Of a stretch of 64,000 nt of DNA, positions 1 through 8,945 are shown one piece after another (position 1 is the stretch's first letter; every line of letters starts with the position of its first letter). The stretch comes from Companilactobacillus heilongjiangensis. GTDB lineage: Bacteria > Bacillota > Bacilli > Lactobacillales > Lactobacillaceae. A program made the translations under genes and the position numbers. The notes under the pieces were generated by a model. It searched no databases, was not told the DNA's origin, and was given only the letters and a program-made list of their open reading frames with translations. Where the stretch lies: positions 372,001-436,000 of the forward strand of contig NZ_CP012559.1 of NCBI RefSeq assembly GCF_000831645.3, in the 5' to 3' direction.

Positions 1-1
1 T

Positions 2-499
2 GATACGTTGGAAACAACTGGCTCAGCTCTCAGTGAAGAAACGGTTAAACGAATCAAGATTGCTCAAGCAAAACGGGGCGTGATTATCTTTACTGATCCC
101 GATTTTAATGGCAATCGTCTGCGGACTATCATTCAAAAAGCTGTTCCTGATGCTAAACAAGCTTTTTTACCTCGTAACAAGGCTGTTCCTAAGCACAGCG
201 ACGGCAGTTTGGGCATTGAACACGCTAAAGATGCTGATATTAAAGCCGCTTTGGCTGCTGTTTATACCCATACCGATGAAAAATTTGCGGAATATAATCA
301 CGCTGATATGGTAAATTTAGGTTTGATTGGTGAACCAGATTCTCATCAACGTCGATTAGCAGTCGGATCCGAATTAAAAATCGGGTATACGAATGCTAAA
401 CAATTTTTGAATCGATTAAATATGTTCCAAGTTGCTCCAGCCGATTTACTAGCTGCGGTTAAAAATTTTGATAAGGGAAGTACTCATGACACAAAATAG
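2..499 (+). CDS. rnmV: Ribonuclease M5 (5'-truncated by window edge)
   Basis: Reading frame is open from the first bases, so the start lies upstream of the window. RNase M5 is a Toprim-domain endonuclease that matures the 5S rRNA precursor. The visible part begins near residue 25 of the family and carries the conserved stretch NGSALSEETVKRIK-like (here TGSALSEETVKRIK) followed by GVIIFTDPDFNG, the Toprim acidic DPD motif that binds metal. The C-terminal half includes LGLIGEPDSHQRR. It overlaps ksgA by 14 bases, the standard rnmV-ksgA arrangement in Firmicutes, implying co-transcription and translational coupling. Family and synteny agree, so I am confident. Confidence 0.93.
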   Translation, partial: DTLETTGSALSEETVKRIKIAQAKRGVIIFTDPDFNGNRLRTIIQKAVPDAKQAFLPRNKAVPKHSDGSLGIEHAKDADIKAALAAVYTHTDEKFAEYNHADMVNLGLIGEPDSHQRRLAVGSELKIGYTNAKQFLNRLNMFQVAPADLLAAVKNFDKGSTHDTK

Positions 500-1367
500 A
501 TTAAGTATTGCTGATCCTATTCGCACAAATGACATTTTGCGTAAATATAAATTACGCGCCAAGAAGAGTTTAGGACAAAATTTCTTAACCAATGAAAAAG
601 TTTTGGACGCAATCGTTGATGCCAGTGGTTTAAAGTCCGATGAAATTGCCATCGAAATTGGACCTGGTATCGGAGCTTTGACAGAAAAGTTAGCTCAAGT
701 TTCTGAACACGTCTATGCTTTTGAAATCGATGATAAGTTGATACCAGTTTTGGCCGATACATTGCAATATTACGATAATATCGATGTAATCAACCAAGAT
801 ATTTTGAAAGTTGACCTCGACGAGTTTGTTAAGGAAAACGATTTGGAAGGTAAGACTATCAAAGTTGTTGCCAACTTGCCTTACTACATCACCACACCAA
901 TCATGTTGAACTTGATTGAAAGCGACTATCCTTTCCAAACATTAGTTTTGATGATGCAAAAGGAAGTCGCCGAACGAATCACTGCCAATCCGGGGCACCG
1001 TGAGTACGGTTCACTATCAATCGCCGTGCAAACACAGATGAATGCAAGAATTGATCGTATCGTCGGTAGTAAGTCATTTATTCCTAGACCAAAAGTCGAT
1101 TCAGCGGTAGCTGTTTTGGACAGATTGCCTAAAGAACAAATTGATATCGAAGATCCTGAATTCTTCAACAAGTTAGTTCGTTCAGCTTTTATGCAAAAAC
1201 GTAAGAGTTTGATGAACAATATGCTAAATTGGTTAGGCCGTACCGATGAAAATCGTGAAAAAATTAAAAAAGTTTTTGAAAAATGTGGAATCGCGGAAAA
1301 TGCCCGTGGTGAGCAGGTTTCAATCGAACAATTTAAGCAAATGGCCATCGAATTTAGCAAAAAATAG
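486..1367 (+). CDS. ksgA: 16S rRNA (adenine1518-N6/adenine1519-N6)-dimethyltransferase
   Basis: KsgA/RsmA dimethylates two adjacent adenines in the 3' terminal hairpin of 16S rRNA late in 30S assembly, using S-adenosylmethionine; loss gives kasugamycin resistance. Visible signatures are KKSLGQNFL near the N-terminus, the SAM-binding IEIGPGIGALTEKL, and the catalytic NLPYYITTP motif. I choose the ATG at 486 (MTQNRLSIAD), preceded by AAGGGAAG, rather than a longer reading starting at 468; the protein is then 293 aa, the family norm. The start sits inside the end of rnmV. Confidence 0.96.
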   Translation: MTQNRLSIADPIRTNDILRKYKLRAKKSLGQNFLTNEKVLDAIVDASGLKSDEIAIEIGPGIGALTEKLAQVSEHVYAFEIDDKLIPVLADTLQYYDNIDVINQDILKVDLDEFVKENDLEGKTIKVVANLPYYITTPIMLNLIESDYPFQTLVLMMQKEVAERITANPGHREYGSLSIAVQTQMNARIDRIVGSKSFIPRPKVDSAVAVLDRLPKEQIDIEDPEFFNKLVRSAFMQKRKSLMNNMLNWLGRTDENREKIKKVFEKCGIAENARGEQVSIEQFKQMAIEFSKK

Positions 1368-1387
1368 ATTACAAATATATTATTTTA

Positions 1388-1416
1388 TTGAAATTTTCAG
1401 TGATACGTGGTAGAAT
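1388..1416 (+). promoter_or_regulatory. Sigma-A promoter of veg
   Basis: TTGAAA (1388-1393), 17-base spacer, TAGAAT (1411-1416), about 25 bases upstream of the veg ribosome binding site AAGGAG (1426-1431). veg is known in Bacillus for strong vegetative promoters. Confidence 0.65.
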
Positions 1417-1442
1417 TTCACTCCTAAGGAGTGATTATTATA

Positions 1443-1736
1443 ATGCCAACATCATTGAAGACAATTAAGAGTCGTTTGGATTCACACTTAGGTGAGAATT
1501 TGACCATTGTCGCACAAGCAGGTCGTAAAAAGGTTGTCCGCCGTCGCGGAACTTTATCAGAAACATTCCATTCAGTTTTTGTCGTAGATTTAGATCAAAA
1601 TGAAAACTCATTTGAAAGAGTTTCATACAGCTATGCCGATTTATTAACAAAATCTATCGATATTCAATTTGATAGCGATGAACCTGCTGAAGCAGATTCA
1701 GAATCAGATTCAGACGTTGAAGCTGAAGCTGAATAA
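1443..1736 (+). CDS. veg: Veg family protein
   Basis: Small conserved Firmicutes protein; in Bacillus subtilis Veg stimulates biofilm genes, but its biochemical role is not settled. The core shows SLKTIKSRLDSHLG, GRKKVVRRRGTL, FVVDLDQ and the hallmark NSFERVSYSYADLLT. ATG at 1443 is 11 bases after AAGGAG; a GTG at 1431 would lie on the Shine-Dalgarno itself. The 97-aa product is a little longer than the usual 85 because of an acidic Ser/Asp/Glu tail. It follows ksgA as in Bacillus and has its own promoter and terminator. Confidence 0.92.
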   Translation: MPTSLKTIKSRLDSHLGENLTIVAQAGRKKVVRRRGTLSETFHSVFVVDLDQNENSFERVSYSYADLLTKSIDIQFDSDEPAEADSESDSDVEAEAE

Positions 1737-1758
1737 ATATAATAAGCGTTCATTAGAT

Positions 1759-1792
1759 GGGTTTGAACATTTTTGTTCAGGCCCTTTTTTTG
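1759..1792 (+). terminator. Rho-independent terminator of veg
   Basis: Stem GGGTTTGAAC / GTTCAGGCCC with a T-rich loop, followed by a run of seven T's. Confidence 0.8.
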
Positions 1793-1806
1793 TTGTGTTG
1801 AAATAT

Positions 1807-1980
1807 GCCGCCCCCGGTTGCCAGAAATGTAGATACCCGCTTGTGGGACCGGTGCGAGCCAAGGTCTCGCGCCTCGCTTTTGAGCCGAAGACCGCGTCTC
1901 AAAAGACGTCCGTGGTGTAATGGCTAAAGCCATAACGCCACTTTCACAGCGGTACTACATTTCTGGCAACCGGAGGCTAG
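1807..1980 (+). repeat. Cloverleaf intergenic repeat, copy 1 (F)
   Basis: First of 26 copies. The outer arms GGTTGCCAGAAATGTAG (1816-1832) and CTACATTTCTGGCAACC (1955-1971) pair perfectly; conserved ends are GCCGCCCCCGG and CCGGAGGCTAG. Internal hairpins: H1 GGTGCGAG/CTCGCGCC, H2 TTTTGAG..CTCAAAA, H3 GTGGTGTAATGGC/GCCATAACGCCAC. Forms an F/R pair with copy 2 on the far side of the IS30 element. Confidence 0.9.
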
Positions 1981-2178
1981 GGTTTTAAAAAAATTCAATT
2001 TTTTGTATTAATAATATTTAATTATTTAATAATGGACTATTTTGGCGAAACTTCATGAATAATTTTGTGCCAAGTGTTTGAGGGTAGATTCGTTGGTGTC
2101 GTTATTTGATGAAATTATTTATTTTAAGTAGTAATTTCAATTTTTAGGATGAAATTTTATTTTCGAAAATTACAAGAA

Positions 2179-3373
2179 CAAGTTAGCCACTTGTCCAAAA
2201 AATAAATACGAAATATATCAGTGCCAGAAAAGTGCATTTCTAAACTCCACAGAAACTAGTGAATAGTTCCCGTGGAGTTTTGTAGTTCAACAACTTTCTA
2301 GGCATATCATTGAGCTTTGATTCAATAGAGGATACTAAATCTGGAGCAATAGAATCGAGTGACAGCCCTTTGGGCAAGTCACGACGAATCATTCTATTAT
2401 GTGCTTCATTGGTTCCTCTTTCTGAGGAAGTATATGGATGTGCAAAATAAACATCTGAAACTCCAGACATAACAGAATCGAGATTAGCAAATTCAGGACC
2501 ATTATCTGCGGTTATCGAGTTGATAATGTGACCGTAATTATGTTTGATCTCTTCCATAGCGTAATCAACAGAGTCGGCATCTCTACCGTCAATAAGTCGC
2601 ATTATCTCGAATCTGGATTTACGCTCAATAAGTGTTAAGACTACGCTCTCGTGACCATTTCTCTTACCAACGATAGTATCAATTTCAAAGTCACCAAAAT
2701 CTTCTCGCAAGTCAACGCTCTCAGGACGTTCCTCGATACTTCTACCCAATAGACGCTTATGTTTCTTCGAAACGTGTAGCTTGGTAGATCTATTCATTTT
2801 GTCGGTTAAGTCTATATTACGTATCTCTAAACGTTGTTCATCGATGTACTTATAAAGAGTGGTAGTTGATACCATTTCATCTTTAAAGAATAACCCATCG
2901 ACACGTGATCTACCTGCGATTATATCTGGAGACCACCCCTGTTTGAACTGTTCTACAAAGTAGCTTAGGAATTGTTTAACTCGATTAAACTTAGAAGGTC
3001 GATGACACTGCTTACGCAGCGTGTCATAACGTAATTGAGCGGTATCAGGGTAATAATCATTAGAGAAATATTGTTTCCCATTAACCTTTTTAACCTGTCT
3101 TACGGTCCCTCTGCGGATCTCATTATTAATAGTTTGAGGGCAAACGCCAACGGCGTGAGCAATCTTACGATTTGAGAATCCCAAAAGGTGAAGCGAAGCT
3201 ATTTCACCACGTTCAATTTCAGTTAAATGGTGTCCCTTAGGTCGTATTATGGTATCATTTTCTTGCATCAAGACGAAAAACCTCTTTCATTGTTTGTGTA
3301 GGAACTCCAATGATACCTGATTTTTTCGTCTTGGTGTTTTTATTTTGAGCTTTTATTGAAAGTGGCTAACTTG
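2179..3373 (-). mobile_element. IS30-family insertion sequence
   Basis: About 1.2 kb bounded by a perfect 14-bp inverted repeat, CAAGTTAGCCACTT at 2179-2192 and its complement at 3360-3373, enclosing one intact DDE transposase on the minus strand. It lies in the spacer between repeat copies 1 and 2. I could not identify a target-site duplication with certainty. Confidence 0.85.
2240..3271 (-). CDS. IS30-family transposase
   Basis: DDE transposase of 343 aa, apparently full length and intact. The N-terminal helix-turn-helix region reads HLTEIERGEIASLHLLGFSNRKIA with PQTINNEIRRGT, typical of IS30. The catalytic core has Asp198 in FEIDTIVGKRNG, Asp256 in ITADNGPEF and Glu289 in SSERGTNEAHNR, a DD(~33)E spacing. 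Translation may begin at TTG 3271 (9 bases after AGAGG) or ATG 3268; the choice changes one residue. It catalyses cut-and-circularise transposition through the terminal repeats at 2179 and 3373. No sign of decay, so the insertion may be recent. Confidence 0.93.
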   Translation of the reverse strand: MMQENDTIIRPKGHHLTEIERGEIASLHLLGFSNRKIAHAVGVCPQTINNEIRRGTVRQVKKVNGKQYFSNDYYPDTAQLRYDTLRKQCHRPSKFNRVKQFLSYFVEQFKQGWSPDIIAGRSRVDGLFFKDEMVSTTTLYKYIDEQRLEIRNIDLTDKMNRSTKLHVSKKHKRLLGRSIEERPESVDLREDFGDFEIDTIVGKRNGHESVVLTLIERKSRFEIMRLIDGRDADSVDYAMEEIKHNYGHIINSITADNGPEFANLDSVMSGVSDVYFAHPYTSSERGTNEAHNRMIRRDLPKGLSLDSIAPDLVSSIESKLNDMPRKLLNYKTPRELFTSFCGV

Positions 3374-3442
3374 ATTATAAAATTCGCCGAAATTTTATTT
3401 TATCAATTTTGAAGGATTAATGTATTCAATTAAAAAAATTAA

Positions 3443-3625
3443 TTAGTCGGAAGGGCTGAGAATATTTACCCGCTGTGGGTGTGGCGTTATGGCTTTAGCC
3501 ATTACACCACCGGGCGTGTTTGGAGACTTACCGGTCTTTGGTAAGGCTTCAAACCGAGGTTCGAGACCGTTCTTTGGCTCGGACCGGTCCGCATAGCAGG
3601 TAAATGTTCTCAGCCCTGCAGACGG
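3443..3625 (-). repeat. Cloverleaf intergenic repeat, copy 2 (R)
   Basis: Reverse copy beginning TTAGTCGGA and ending GACGG. Arms GGGCTGAGAATATTTACC / GGTAAATGTTCTCAGCCC pair with wobble-compatible differences. H3 TGGCTTTAGCCA, H2 CTTACCGG..GGTAAG, H1 TCGAGACCG..GGCTCGGA. Lies about 125 bp upstream of purR. Confidence 0.9.
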
Positions 3626-3751
3626 ACAACCATAGAAACCAACTATCAGCTTTGGAGACGGCATATTTAACATTCCTTCGAAAAAAACATGAATTGTTCA
3701 TTGTTTTGCTTTATAATCTTGTAGGAAGATATGCTTTTAGGAGAAAAAAAG

Positions 3752-4594
3752 ATGAAAACACGAAGAAGCGAACGTTTAATTGATATGACTCGCTATTTAC
3801 TGGAACGACCACATACACTGATTTCTTTGGCATTTTTCGCTGATCGTTTCGAATCAGCTAAGTCATCGATATCTGAGGATTTAGGAATTTTACGCAGAAC
3901 TTTTATGATTAGGGGCATCGGAGTTCTGGAAACATTGCCTGGCGCTGGGGGCGGTGTTATTTTTACACCTGGAATTTCCAAGAAAGAAGCTACGGAATTT
4001 GTTGAAAGCACCTCGAAACGTTTGGTTGAACCTAACCGAATTTTGCCTGGTGGCTATTTGTATTTGACTGATCTTTTGGCTGATCCCGAACTATTGAGAA
4101 CTGTCGGACGTATGATTGCAACGCAATATTCACAAAGCTCAATTGATGTCGTTATGACAGTGGCTACTAAGGGTATACCAATTGCCCAAAGTGTAGCTAA
4201 TTTCTTGAACATTCCATTTGTGATTGTTCGTCGTGATTCAAAGATTACTGAGGGCTCAACAATTAGTGTTAACTATGCCTCAGGATCATCTGATCGAGTT
4301 GAAAAAATGGAACTTTCTAAACGAAGTCTTGATGAAGGATCACGTGTCTTGGTTGTCGATGACTTTATGAAAGGTGGCGGTACTATCAACGGATTGCAGA
4401 GTTTGATTTCTGAATTTAATGCTATTTTCGTTGGTGCTACAGTCTTTGCGGAGAACATTAACATCCATAGTCAATTTAGTGATGCCGAAATCACATCAAT
4501 ATTTAAGGTAACTAAAATCGATACACACAATAAAATTTTGAACGTTGAACCAGGAAATTATTTAGCTAATACCGATTTCAGTTATTTTGAATAA
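3752..4594 (+). CDS. purR: Purine operon repressor PurR
   Basis: DNA-binding regulator of purine synthesis genes of the Gram-positive PurR type: a winged-helix N-terminal domain (residues about 1-75) fused to a phosphoribosyltransferase-like domain that senses PRPP. The PRPP loop VLVVDDFMKGGGT is at residues 199-211. I take the ATG at 3752 (MKTRRSERL), with AGGAG nine bases upstream; the 280-aa length is standard. A TATAAT box at 3712-3717 lies upstream but I see no good -35. It precedes glmU and prs, as in Bacillus, linking purine and PRPP control. Confidence 0.94.
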   Translation: MKTRRSERLIDMTRYLLERPHTLISLAFFADRFESAKSSISEDLGILRRTFMIRGIGVLETLPGAGGGVIFTPGISKKEATEFVESTSKRLVEPNRILPGGYLYLTDLLADPELLRTVGRMIATQYSQSSIDVVMTVATKGIPIAQSVANFLNIPFVIVRRDSKITEGSTISVNYASGSSDRVEKMELSKRSLDEGSRVLVVDDFMKGGGTINGLQSLISEFNAIFVGATVFAENINIHSQFSDAEITSIFKVTKIDTHNKILNVEPGNYLANTDFSYFE

Positions 4595-4613
4595 ATTCTT
4601 GATTGAGCAGTCA

Positions 4614-4635
4614 TATATAATAATGCTATTATATA
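4614..4635 (+). promoter_or_regulatory. AT-rich inverted repeat upstream of glmU
   Basis: TATATAATA, ATGC, TATTATATA: a 9-bp inverted repeat that contains a TATAAT sequence, 34 bases before the glmU start. It may be the glmU promoter -10 region with an overlapping operator; no regulator is identified. Confidence 0.35.
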
Positions 4636-4668
4636 TAAGGATATTTGAATGACTGAAGGGAGTTTCTG

Positions 4669-6057
4669 ATGTCGAATCGTTATGTAATAATTCTTGCTGC
4701 TGGAAAAGGCACAAGAATGAAGTCGAGATTATACAAAGTTTTACATCCTGTTGCAGGTAAAGCTATGGTCGACCACGTCCTAACTCAAGTAGAAAAGGTC
4801 CAACCGGACATGATTGAAACAGTTATTGGCAATGGTGCTGACAAGGTTAAAGAATTACTTGGTGACAGAACAAAGTATGCTTTGCAATCTGAGCAATTAG
4901 GTACAGGTCATGCTGTTTTGCAAACCGAAAAAGATTTAGGTGACAAAGATGGTATTACTTTAGTTGCTACTGGTGATACACCATTGTTCACTGCTGCTAC
5001 TTTTGAAAAATTGTTTGATTTTCATGAAAAAGAAGGCGCTGCTGCCACAATTTTGACAGCCCACGCTGATGATCCATTCGGTTACGGTCGTATTGTCCGT
5101 GATGGAAATGGCAACGTTGAAAAGATTGTTGAACAAAAAGATGCTTCAAGAAGTGAACAAGAAATTCAAGAAATAAATACTGGTGTTATTTGTTTTGATA
5201 ATAAGTTGTTGTTCAAGAACTTGCACGATGTTAAGAATGACAATGCTCAAGGCGAATATTATTTACCAGACGTAATTTCAATGCTTAAGGAACAAGGTAA
5301 GAAAGTCTCAGCTTATGAAATGGCTGACCTCAGTGAATCAATGGGTGTAAATGACCGTGTTGCTTTGTCTAAAGCTGAAAAAATTATGCAAACAAGAATC
5401 AACGAAGCACATATGCGTGATGGTGTTACAATCGTTGACCCTGACAATACTTACATTGATGTAGATGTTGAAATTGGCAATGATACTGTGATCGAACCTA
5501 ACGTTAAGATTTTTGGTAAGACTAAGATTGGTTCAGAATGTATTATCGGTTCTGGTTCAAGAATTTCTGATTCAGAGATTCAAGATAATGTTGAAGTAAT
5601 TAGTTCTACGATTGAAAATGCTATCATGCACAAGGGTAGCAATATCGGTCCTAATTCACATCTCAGACCTAATGCTGAAATTGGTCGCGATGTTCACATT
5701 GGTAACTTCTGTGAAATTAAAAATGCTAAAATTGGTGATAGAACTAAAGTGGGTCACTTAACTTATGTTGGTGATGCTACACTTGGAACTGACATCAATG
5801 TTGGCTGTGGAGTTGTCTTTGTAAATTACGATGGTGTTAAGAAGTGGCACAGTAATATCGGTGATCATTCATTTATCGGTAGTAACTCAAACATTATTGC
5901 TCCAGTTGAAATGGCTGACCACTCATTTATCGCTGCCGGTTCAACAATTACGAACGACATTCCTAAGCATGCAATGGCTATTGCGCGTCAAAGACAAACA
6001 AATAAAGAAGATTTTTGGGATAGATTACCACTATCAAATAGTGAAGATTGGAAATAA
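4669..6057 (+). CDS. glmU: Bifunctional UDP-GlcNAc pyrophosphorylase / glucosamine-1-phosphate acetyltransferase
   Basis: Cytoplasmic enzyme of the last two steps to UDP-N-acetylglucosamine, the shared precursor of peptidoglycan and teichoic acids. The N-terminal uridylyltransferase domain starts with [23 protein letters not shown] and the TGDTP segment belong to the nucleotide site. From about residue 250 a left-handed beta-helix of hexapeptide repeats (for example [20 protein letters not shown]) forms the acetyltransferase. Length 462 aa is typical. Start ATG 4669 follows GAAGGGAG. prs follows after 14 bases, so the two are probably one transcript. Confidence 0.97.
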   Translation: MSNRYVIILAAGKGTRMKSRLYKVLHPVAGKAMVDHVLTQVEKVQPDMIETVIGNGADKVKELLGDRTKYALQSEQLGTGHAVLQTEKDLGDKDGITLVATGDTPLFTAATFEKLFDFHEKEGAAATILTAHADDPFGYGRIVRDGNGNVEKIVEQKDASRSEQEIQEINTGVICFDNKLLFKNLHDVKNDNAQGEYYLPDVISMLKEQGKKVSAYEMADLSESMGVNDRVALSKAEKIMQTRINEAHMRDGVTIVDPDNTYIDVDVEIGNDTVIEPNVKIFGKTKIGSECIIGSGSRISDSEIQDNVEVISSTIENAIMHKGSNIGPNSHLRPNAEIGRDVHIGNFCEIKNAKIGDRTKVGHLTYVGDATLGTDINVGCGVVFVNYDGVKKWHSNIGDHSFIGSNSNIIAPVEMADHSFIAAGSTITNDIPKHAMAIARQRQTNKEDFWDRLPLSNSEDWK

Positions 6058-6071
6058 GGGTGAATAATTAA

Positions 6072-7055
6072 ATGTCATTTCAAAATAACGAACAACAACC
6101 AATGAAGATTTTTGCATTGAATTCAAACAAGCCTTTAGCTGAAAAAATTGCTAAAGAGGTTGGCGTACCACTAGGAAAGTCATCAGTTACACGTTTCAGT
6201 GATGGCGAAATCCAAATTAATATTGATGAAAGTATTCGTGGTTCAGAAGTATTCTTGATTCAATCAACTTCAGCTCCAGTTAACGATAACTTGATGGAAC
6301 TTTTGATCATGGTTGATGCTTTGAGACGTGCTTCAGCTTCAGTTATCAACGTTGTGATTCCATATTATGGTTATGCTAGACAAGACCGTAAGTCACGTTC
6401 ACGTGAACCTATTACTGCTAAATTAGTTGCTAATATGTTAGAACGCGCTGGTGTTGACCGTGTTCTTGCACTTGATCTCCATGCTGCACAAATCCAAGGA
6501 TTCTTTGATATTCCAGTTGATCACTTGATGGGTGCTCCATTATTAGCTGATTACTTCTTGTCAAACCACCTTGAAGAAGGCGCAGTTGTTGTTTCACCTG
6601 ATCATGGTGGTGTTACACGTGCCAGAAAACTTGCTGAATTCTTGAAGACACCAATTGCTATTATTGATAAACGTAGACCTCGTGCCAATGTTGCCGAAGT
6701 TATGAACATTATTGGTAATGTTAAAGGCAAACGTGCCATCATCATCGATGATATGATCGATACAGCCGGTACAATTTCATTAGCATCACAAGCACTTATC
6801 GATGCCGGTGCTACTGAAGTTTACGCATGTTGTACACACCCAATCCTTTCAGGCCCAGCTATCGAAAGAATTGAAGCATCACCAATCAAGACTTTAGTTG
6901 TTACAGATTCAATCAACCTTCCTAAAGAAAAAATTATCGACAAGATGGTTCAAGTTTCAGTTGGACCACTTATCGGTGAAGCTATCAAACGTGTCCACGA
7001 CAATGACCCAGTTAGTCCATTGTTCAATACACGTTTCGAAAGAAAGAGCAAATAA
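6072..7055 (+). CDS. prs: Ribose-phosphate pyrophosphokinase
   Basis: Makes PRPP from ribose 5-phosphate and ATP for purine, pyrimidine, NAD, histidine and tryptophan synthesis. Signatures: [16 protein letters not shown] near the N-terminus, [38 protein letters not shown], and the PRPP-binding [15 protein letters not shown]. The 327-aa length matches class I enzymes. An internal ATG at codon 11 ([11 protein letters not shown]) is an alternative start, but AAGGGTG precedes the upstream one. Coupled to glmU. A stable hairpin and then a terminator follow. Confidence 0.97.
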   Translation: MSFQNNEQQPMKIFALNSNKPLAEKIAKEVGVPLGKSSVTRFSDGEIQINIDESIRGSEVFLIQSTSAPVNDNLMELLIMVDALRRASASVINVVIPYYGYARQDRKSRSREPITAKLVANMLERAGVDRVLALDLHAAQIQGFFDIPVDHLMGAPLLADYFLSNHLEEGAVVVSPDHGGVTRARKLAEFLKTPIAIIDKRRPRANVAEVMNIIGNVKGKRAIIIDDMIDTAGTISLASQALIDAGATEVYACCTHPILSGPAIERIEASPIKTLVVTDSINLPKEKIIDKMVQVSVGPLIGEAIKRVHDNDPVSPLFNTRFERKSK

Positions 7056-7071
7056 AACAGAGAGTGGAACA

Positions 7072-7172
7072 AGCCCGGGAATTTCCGAGCATTTGCATGA
7101 CTTCACGAATTATCCGCGTACTTTGCGGATGATTTGTGAAGTTAGGCAAAGCGGAAGAAATTGGCTTGAGTA
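7072..7172 (+). other. Long imperfect hairpin downstream of prs
   Basis: About 100 bases that fold on themselves: outer CAAGCC/GGCTTG and AATTTCCG/CGGAAGAAATT, then GCATTTGC/GCAAAGC, then the inner stem ACTTCACGAAT..ATCCGC (from 7100) with GCGGAT..ATTTGTGAAGT (to 7142). Not a member of the 26-copy family and has no T-run at its end. Confidence 0.6.
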
Positions 7173-7242
7173 ACTCGTTTTAGAGCCACTGCATATTTAA
7201 GGGTTCTAAAATAAAACTGCATATAATATATATATAAGTTCA

Positions 7243-7289
7243 AAAAAGAGTTAATAATCAAGCCAATTTGATTACTAACTCTTTTTATT
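7243..7289 (+). terminator. Terminator after glmU-prs
   Basis: Near-perfect stem AAAAAGAGTTAATAATCAA / TTTGATTACTAACTCTTTTT with a short loop and flanking A and T runs; could work in both directions. Confidence 0.75.
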
Positions 7290-7368
7290 TTGCAAACGAT
7301 TTCATCCTTATCAACTTCGTGATATTATGAGCAATAGATAGGCCGATTCAAGACCAAATTGGGGTGAT

Positions 7369-8403
7369 ATGATGAAACAGTATAAAGTAATTGTTTGGGG
7401 TCTCGGCAATGTTGGCCGGGCCGCAATTAGAATGATTCAGGAAAAGGAATCTTTACAATTAGTTGCCGCAGTGGATGTCGATCCAAAGAAGATTGGTAAG
7501 GATGCTGGTGAGATTTTTGATTTTCCAAAAACTGGCGTTACTGTAACTTCTGATATTGATGAGGCATTGAAATTTGATGCGGATGTAGTTTTAGATTACA
7601 CACCTTTGGTTCGTGATGAAAAAGGCGGTTTTACACCTAGTGCAGTCGATGTTTGTCGTGTTTTGAAAGCCAAGAAGAATGTTGTTACGACTTTGCCAAT
7701 CTATTATTCACAAGCAACGACACCTGATCTTTATAAGATGATTAATGACACCGCTAAAGAGAATGGCGTTTCGTACTTGCCAACAGGCTTGTTGCCAGGA
7801 GCTTATGCATCATATATTCCAACAGTTTTGGCAGGATTAATGGGTCGTGTCGATAAGATAACAGTTCAGTCTGGTGAAGATGATCAACACAATTATTCAA
7901 GTTGGGTTAAGGTCTTCGGTTATGGAATGGATCCAGATAAGTTCCCACAAGATAAACTTAAATTGGGAATTGCATCGTATTATGTTTCAGGCGTTTACGA
8001 AATGGGTGAGCGTTTAGGATTTAATTTCGATGATATGAAGATTGAACATGAGTGGTACACAGCTCCCGAAGATTTGCATCCAACATTTGGAACAGTCAAG
8101 AAGGGCACACTATGTGGTCATAAATTTACTATGAGCGGCATGGTAAATGGTGAGGCCAAAGTAAGTTTGATATATGTCCACAAGATTTGTGATGATGTCG
8201 TTAAGACACCAGCAATTGATAATGAAATTCACATCGAAGGAATGCCAAAAGCTTTGGATATCAAGATTGATGGCATGATGCCTTTGGATGAAAGCTATGT
8301 TACAAGCGCTGCACCAAGTGTTAACGTAATTCCAATGGTAGTTGATGGCGACAGTGGATTCTTACAAGCACTCGATTTGAAAGTTGTTACACCGCTAAAA
8401 TAA
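7369..8403 (+). CDS. DapB-like NAD(P)-binding dehydrogenase (2,4-diaminopentanoate dehydrogenase family)
   Basis: A 344-aa protein with a Rossmann nucleotide-binding start, VIVWGLGNVGRAAIRMI, and a DapB-like first domain (LVAAVDVDPKKIGKD, DVVLDYTP). The remainder, including NGVSYLPTGLLPGAYASYIP and GEDDQHNYSSW, resembles the clostridial 2,4-diaminopentanoate dehydrogenase (Ord) group rather than true dihydrodipicolinate reductase, which is shorter (about 265 aa). The family oxidatively deaminates 2,4-diaminopentanoate in ornithine fermentation, but no other gene of that route is nearby, so the substrate here is unknown. Start ATG 7369 or 7372, both just after GGGGTG. Monocistronic, between the prs terminator and repeat copy 3. 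Confidence 0.7.
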   Translation: MMKQYKVIVWGLGNVGRAAIRMIQEKESLQLVAAVDVDPKKIGKDAGEIFDFPKTGVTVTSDIDEALKFDADVVLDYTPLVRDEKGGFTPSAVDVCRVLKAKKNVVTTLPIYYSQATTPDLYKMINDTAKENGVSYLPTGLLPGAYASYIPTVLAGLMGRVDKITVQSGEDDQHNYSSWVKVFGYGMDPDKFPQDKLKLGIASYYVSGVYEMGERLGFNFDDMKIEHEWYTAPEDLHPTFGTVKKGTLCGHKFTMSGMVNGEAKVSLIYVHKICDDVVKTPAIDNEIHIEGMPKALDIKIDGMMPLDESYVTSAAPSVNVIPMVVDGDSGFLQALDLKVVTPLK

Positions 8404-8407
8404 AATA

Positions 8408-8592
8408 TCCCGTCTCCAGTGATGAGAACATTTACCTGCTATGCGGACCGGTCCGAGCCAAAGTACGGTCTCGAACCTCGGTTTGAAGCCTTACCAAAGA
8501 CCGGTAAGTCTCCAAACTCTCCCGGTGGAGTAAGAGCTAAAGCTCTAACACCACTACCACAGCTGGTAAATATTCTCATCCCTTCCGACTAA
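8408..8592 (+). repeat. Cloverleaf intergenic repeat, copy 3 (F)
   Basis: Begins CCCGTCTCC seven bases after the dehydrogenase stop and ends TTCCGACTAATT. Arms GATGAGAACATTTACC / GGTAAATATTCTCATC pair with wobbles. H1 CCGAGCC/GGTCTCG, H2 CTTACC/GGTAAG, H3 AGAGCTAAAGCTCT. F/R pair with copy 4. Confidence 0.9.
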
Positions 8593-8644
8593 TTGCAATT
8601 TGCAAACTAATTTTATATGTTAGATATAAAATATTCTTAAGTAT

Positions 8645-8691
8645 AAAAAAATTCTAAGTGAGGAGTGGATTCTTCACTTAGAATTTTTTGT
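8645..8691. terminator. Bidirectional hairpin terminator
   Basis: Perfect 16-bp stem AAAAAATTCTAAGTGA (8646-8661) / TCACTTAGAATTTTTT (8674-8689) in the spacer between repeat copies 3 and 4; serves the + strand dehydrogenase and possibly mscL. Confidence 0.75.
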
Positions 8692-8762
8692 TTACTATTT
8701 GCTAAATTGATAGGTATTTTATATTTTTGCTTTTATTAATCCAAAATATAATATTAATACAT

Positions 8763-8943
8763 TAGCCGTAGGGTGCGATGAGTTTGCCAGCCATGAAAGT
8801 GTTGTTAGAACAGTGGTTTTCTGTTCTTACAACACTAACGTATTTTGAGATTTGCGTTTTGTGCAAAGCTCAGAATCGAGGTGCGAGACCTTGGCTCGCA
8901 CCGGTCCATGGCAGGCATAACTCAATCGCAACCGGAGGCGGCA
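8763..8943 (-). repeat. Cloverleaf intergenic repeat, copy 4 (R)
   Basis: Begins TAGCCGTA and ends GGAGGCGGCA, two bases from the mscL stop. Arms GCGATGAGTTTGCC / GGCATAACTCAATCGC. H3 is of the long type GTTGTTAGAACAG / CTGTTCTTACAAC; H2 GAGATTTGCG..GCAAAGCTC; H1 GTGCGAGACC..GGCTCGCAC. Confidence 0.9.
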
Positions 8944-8945
8944 GT

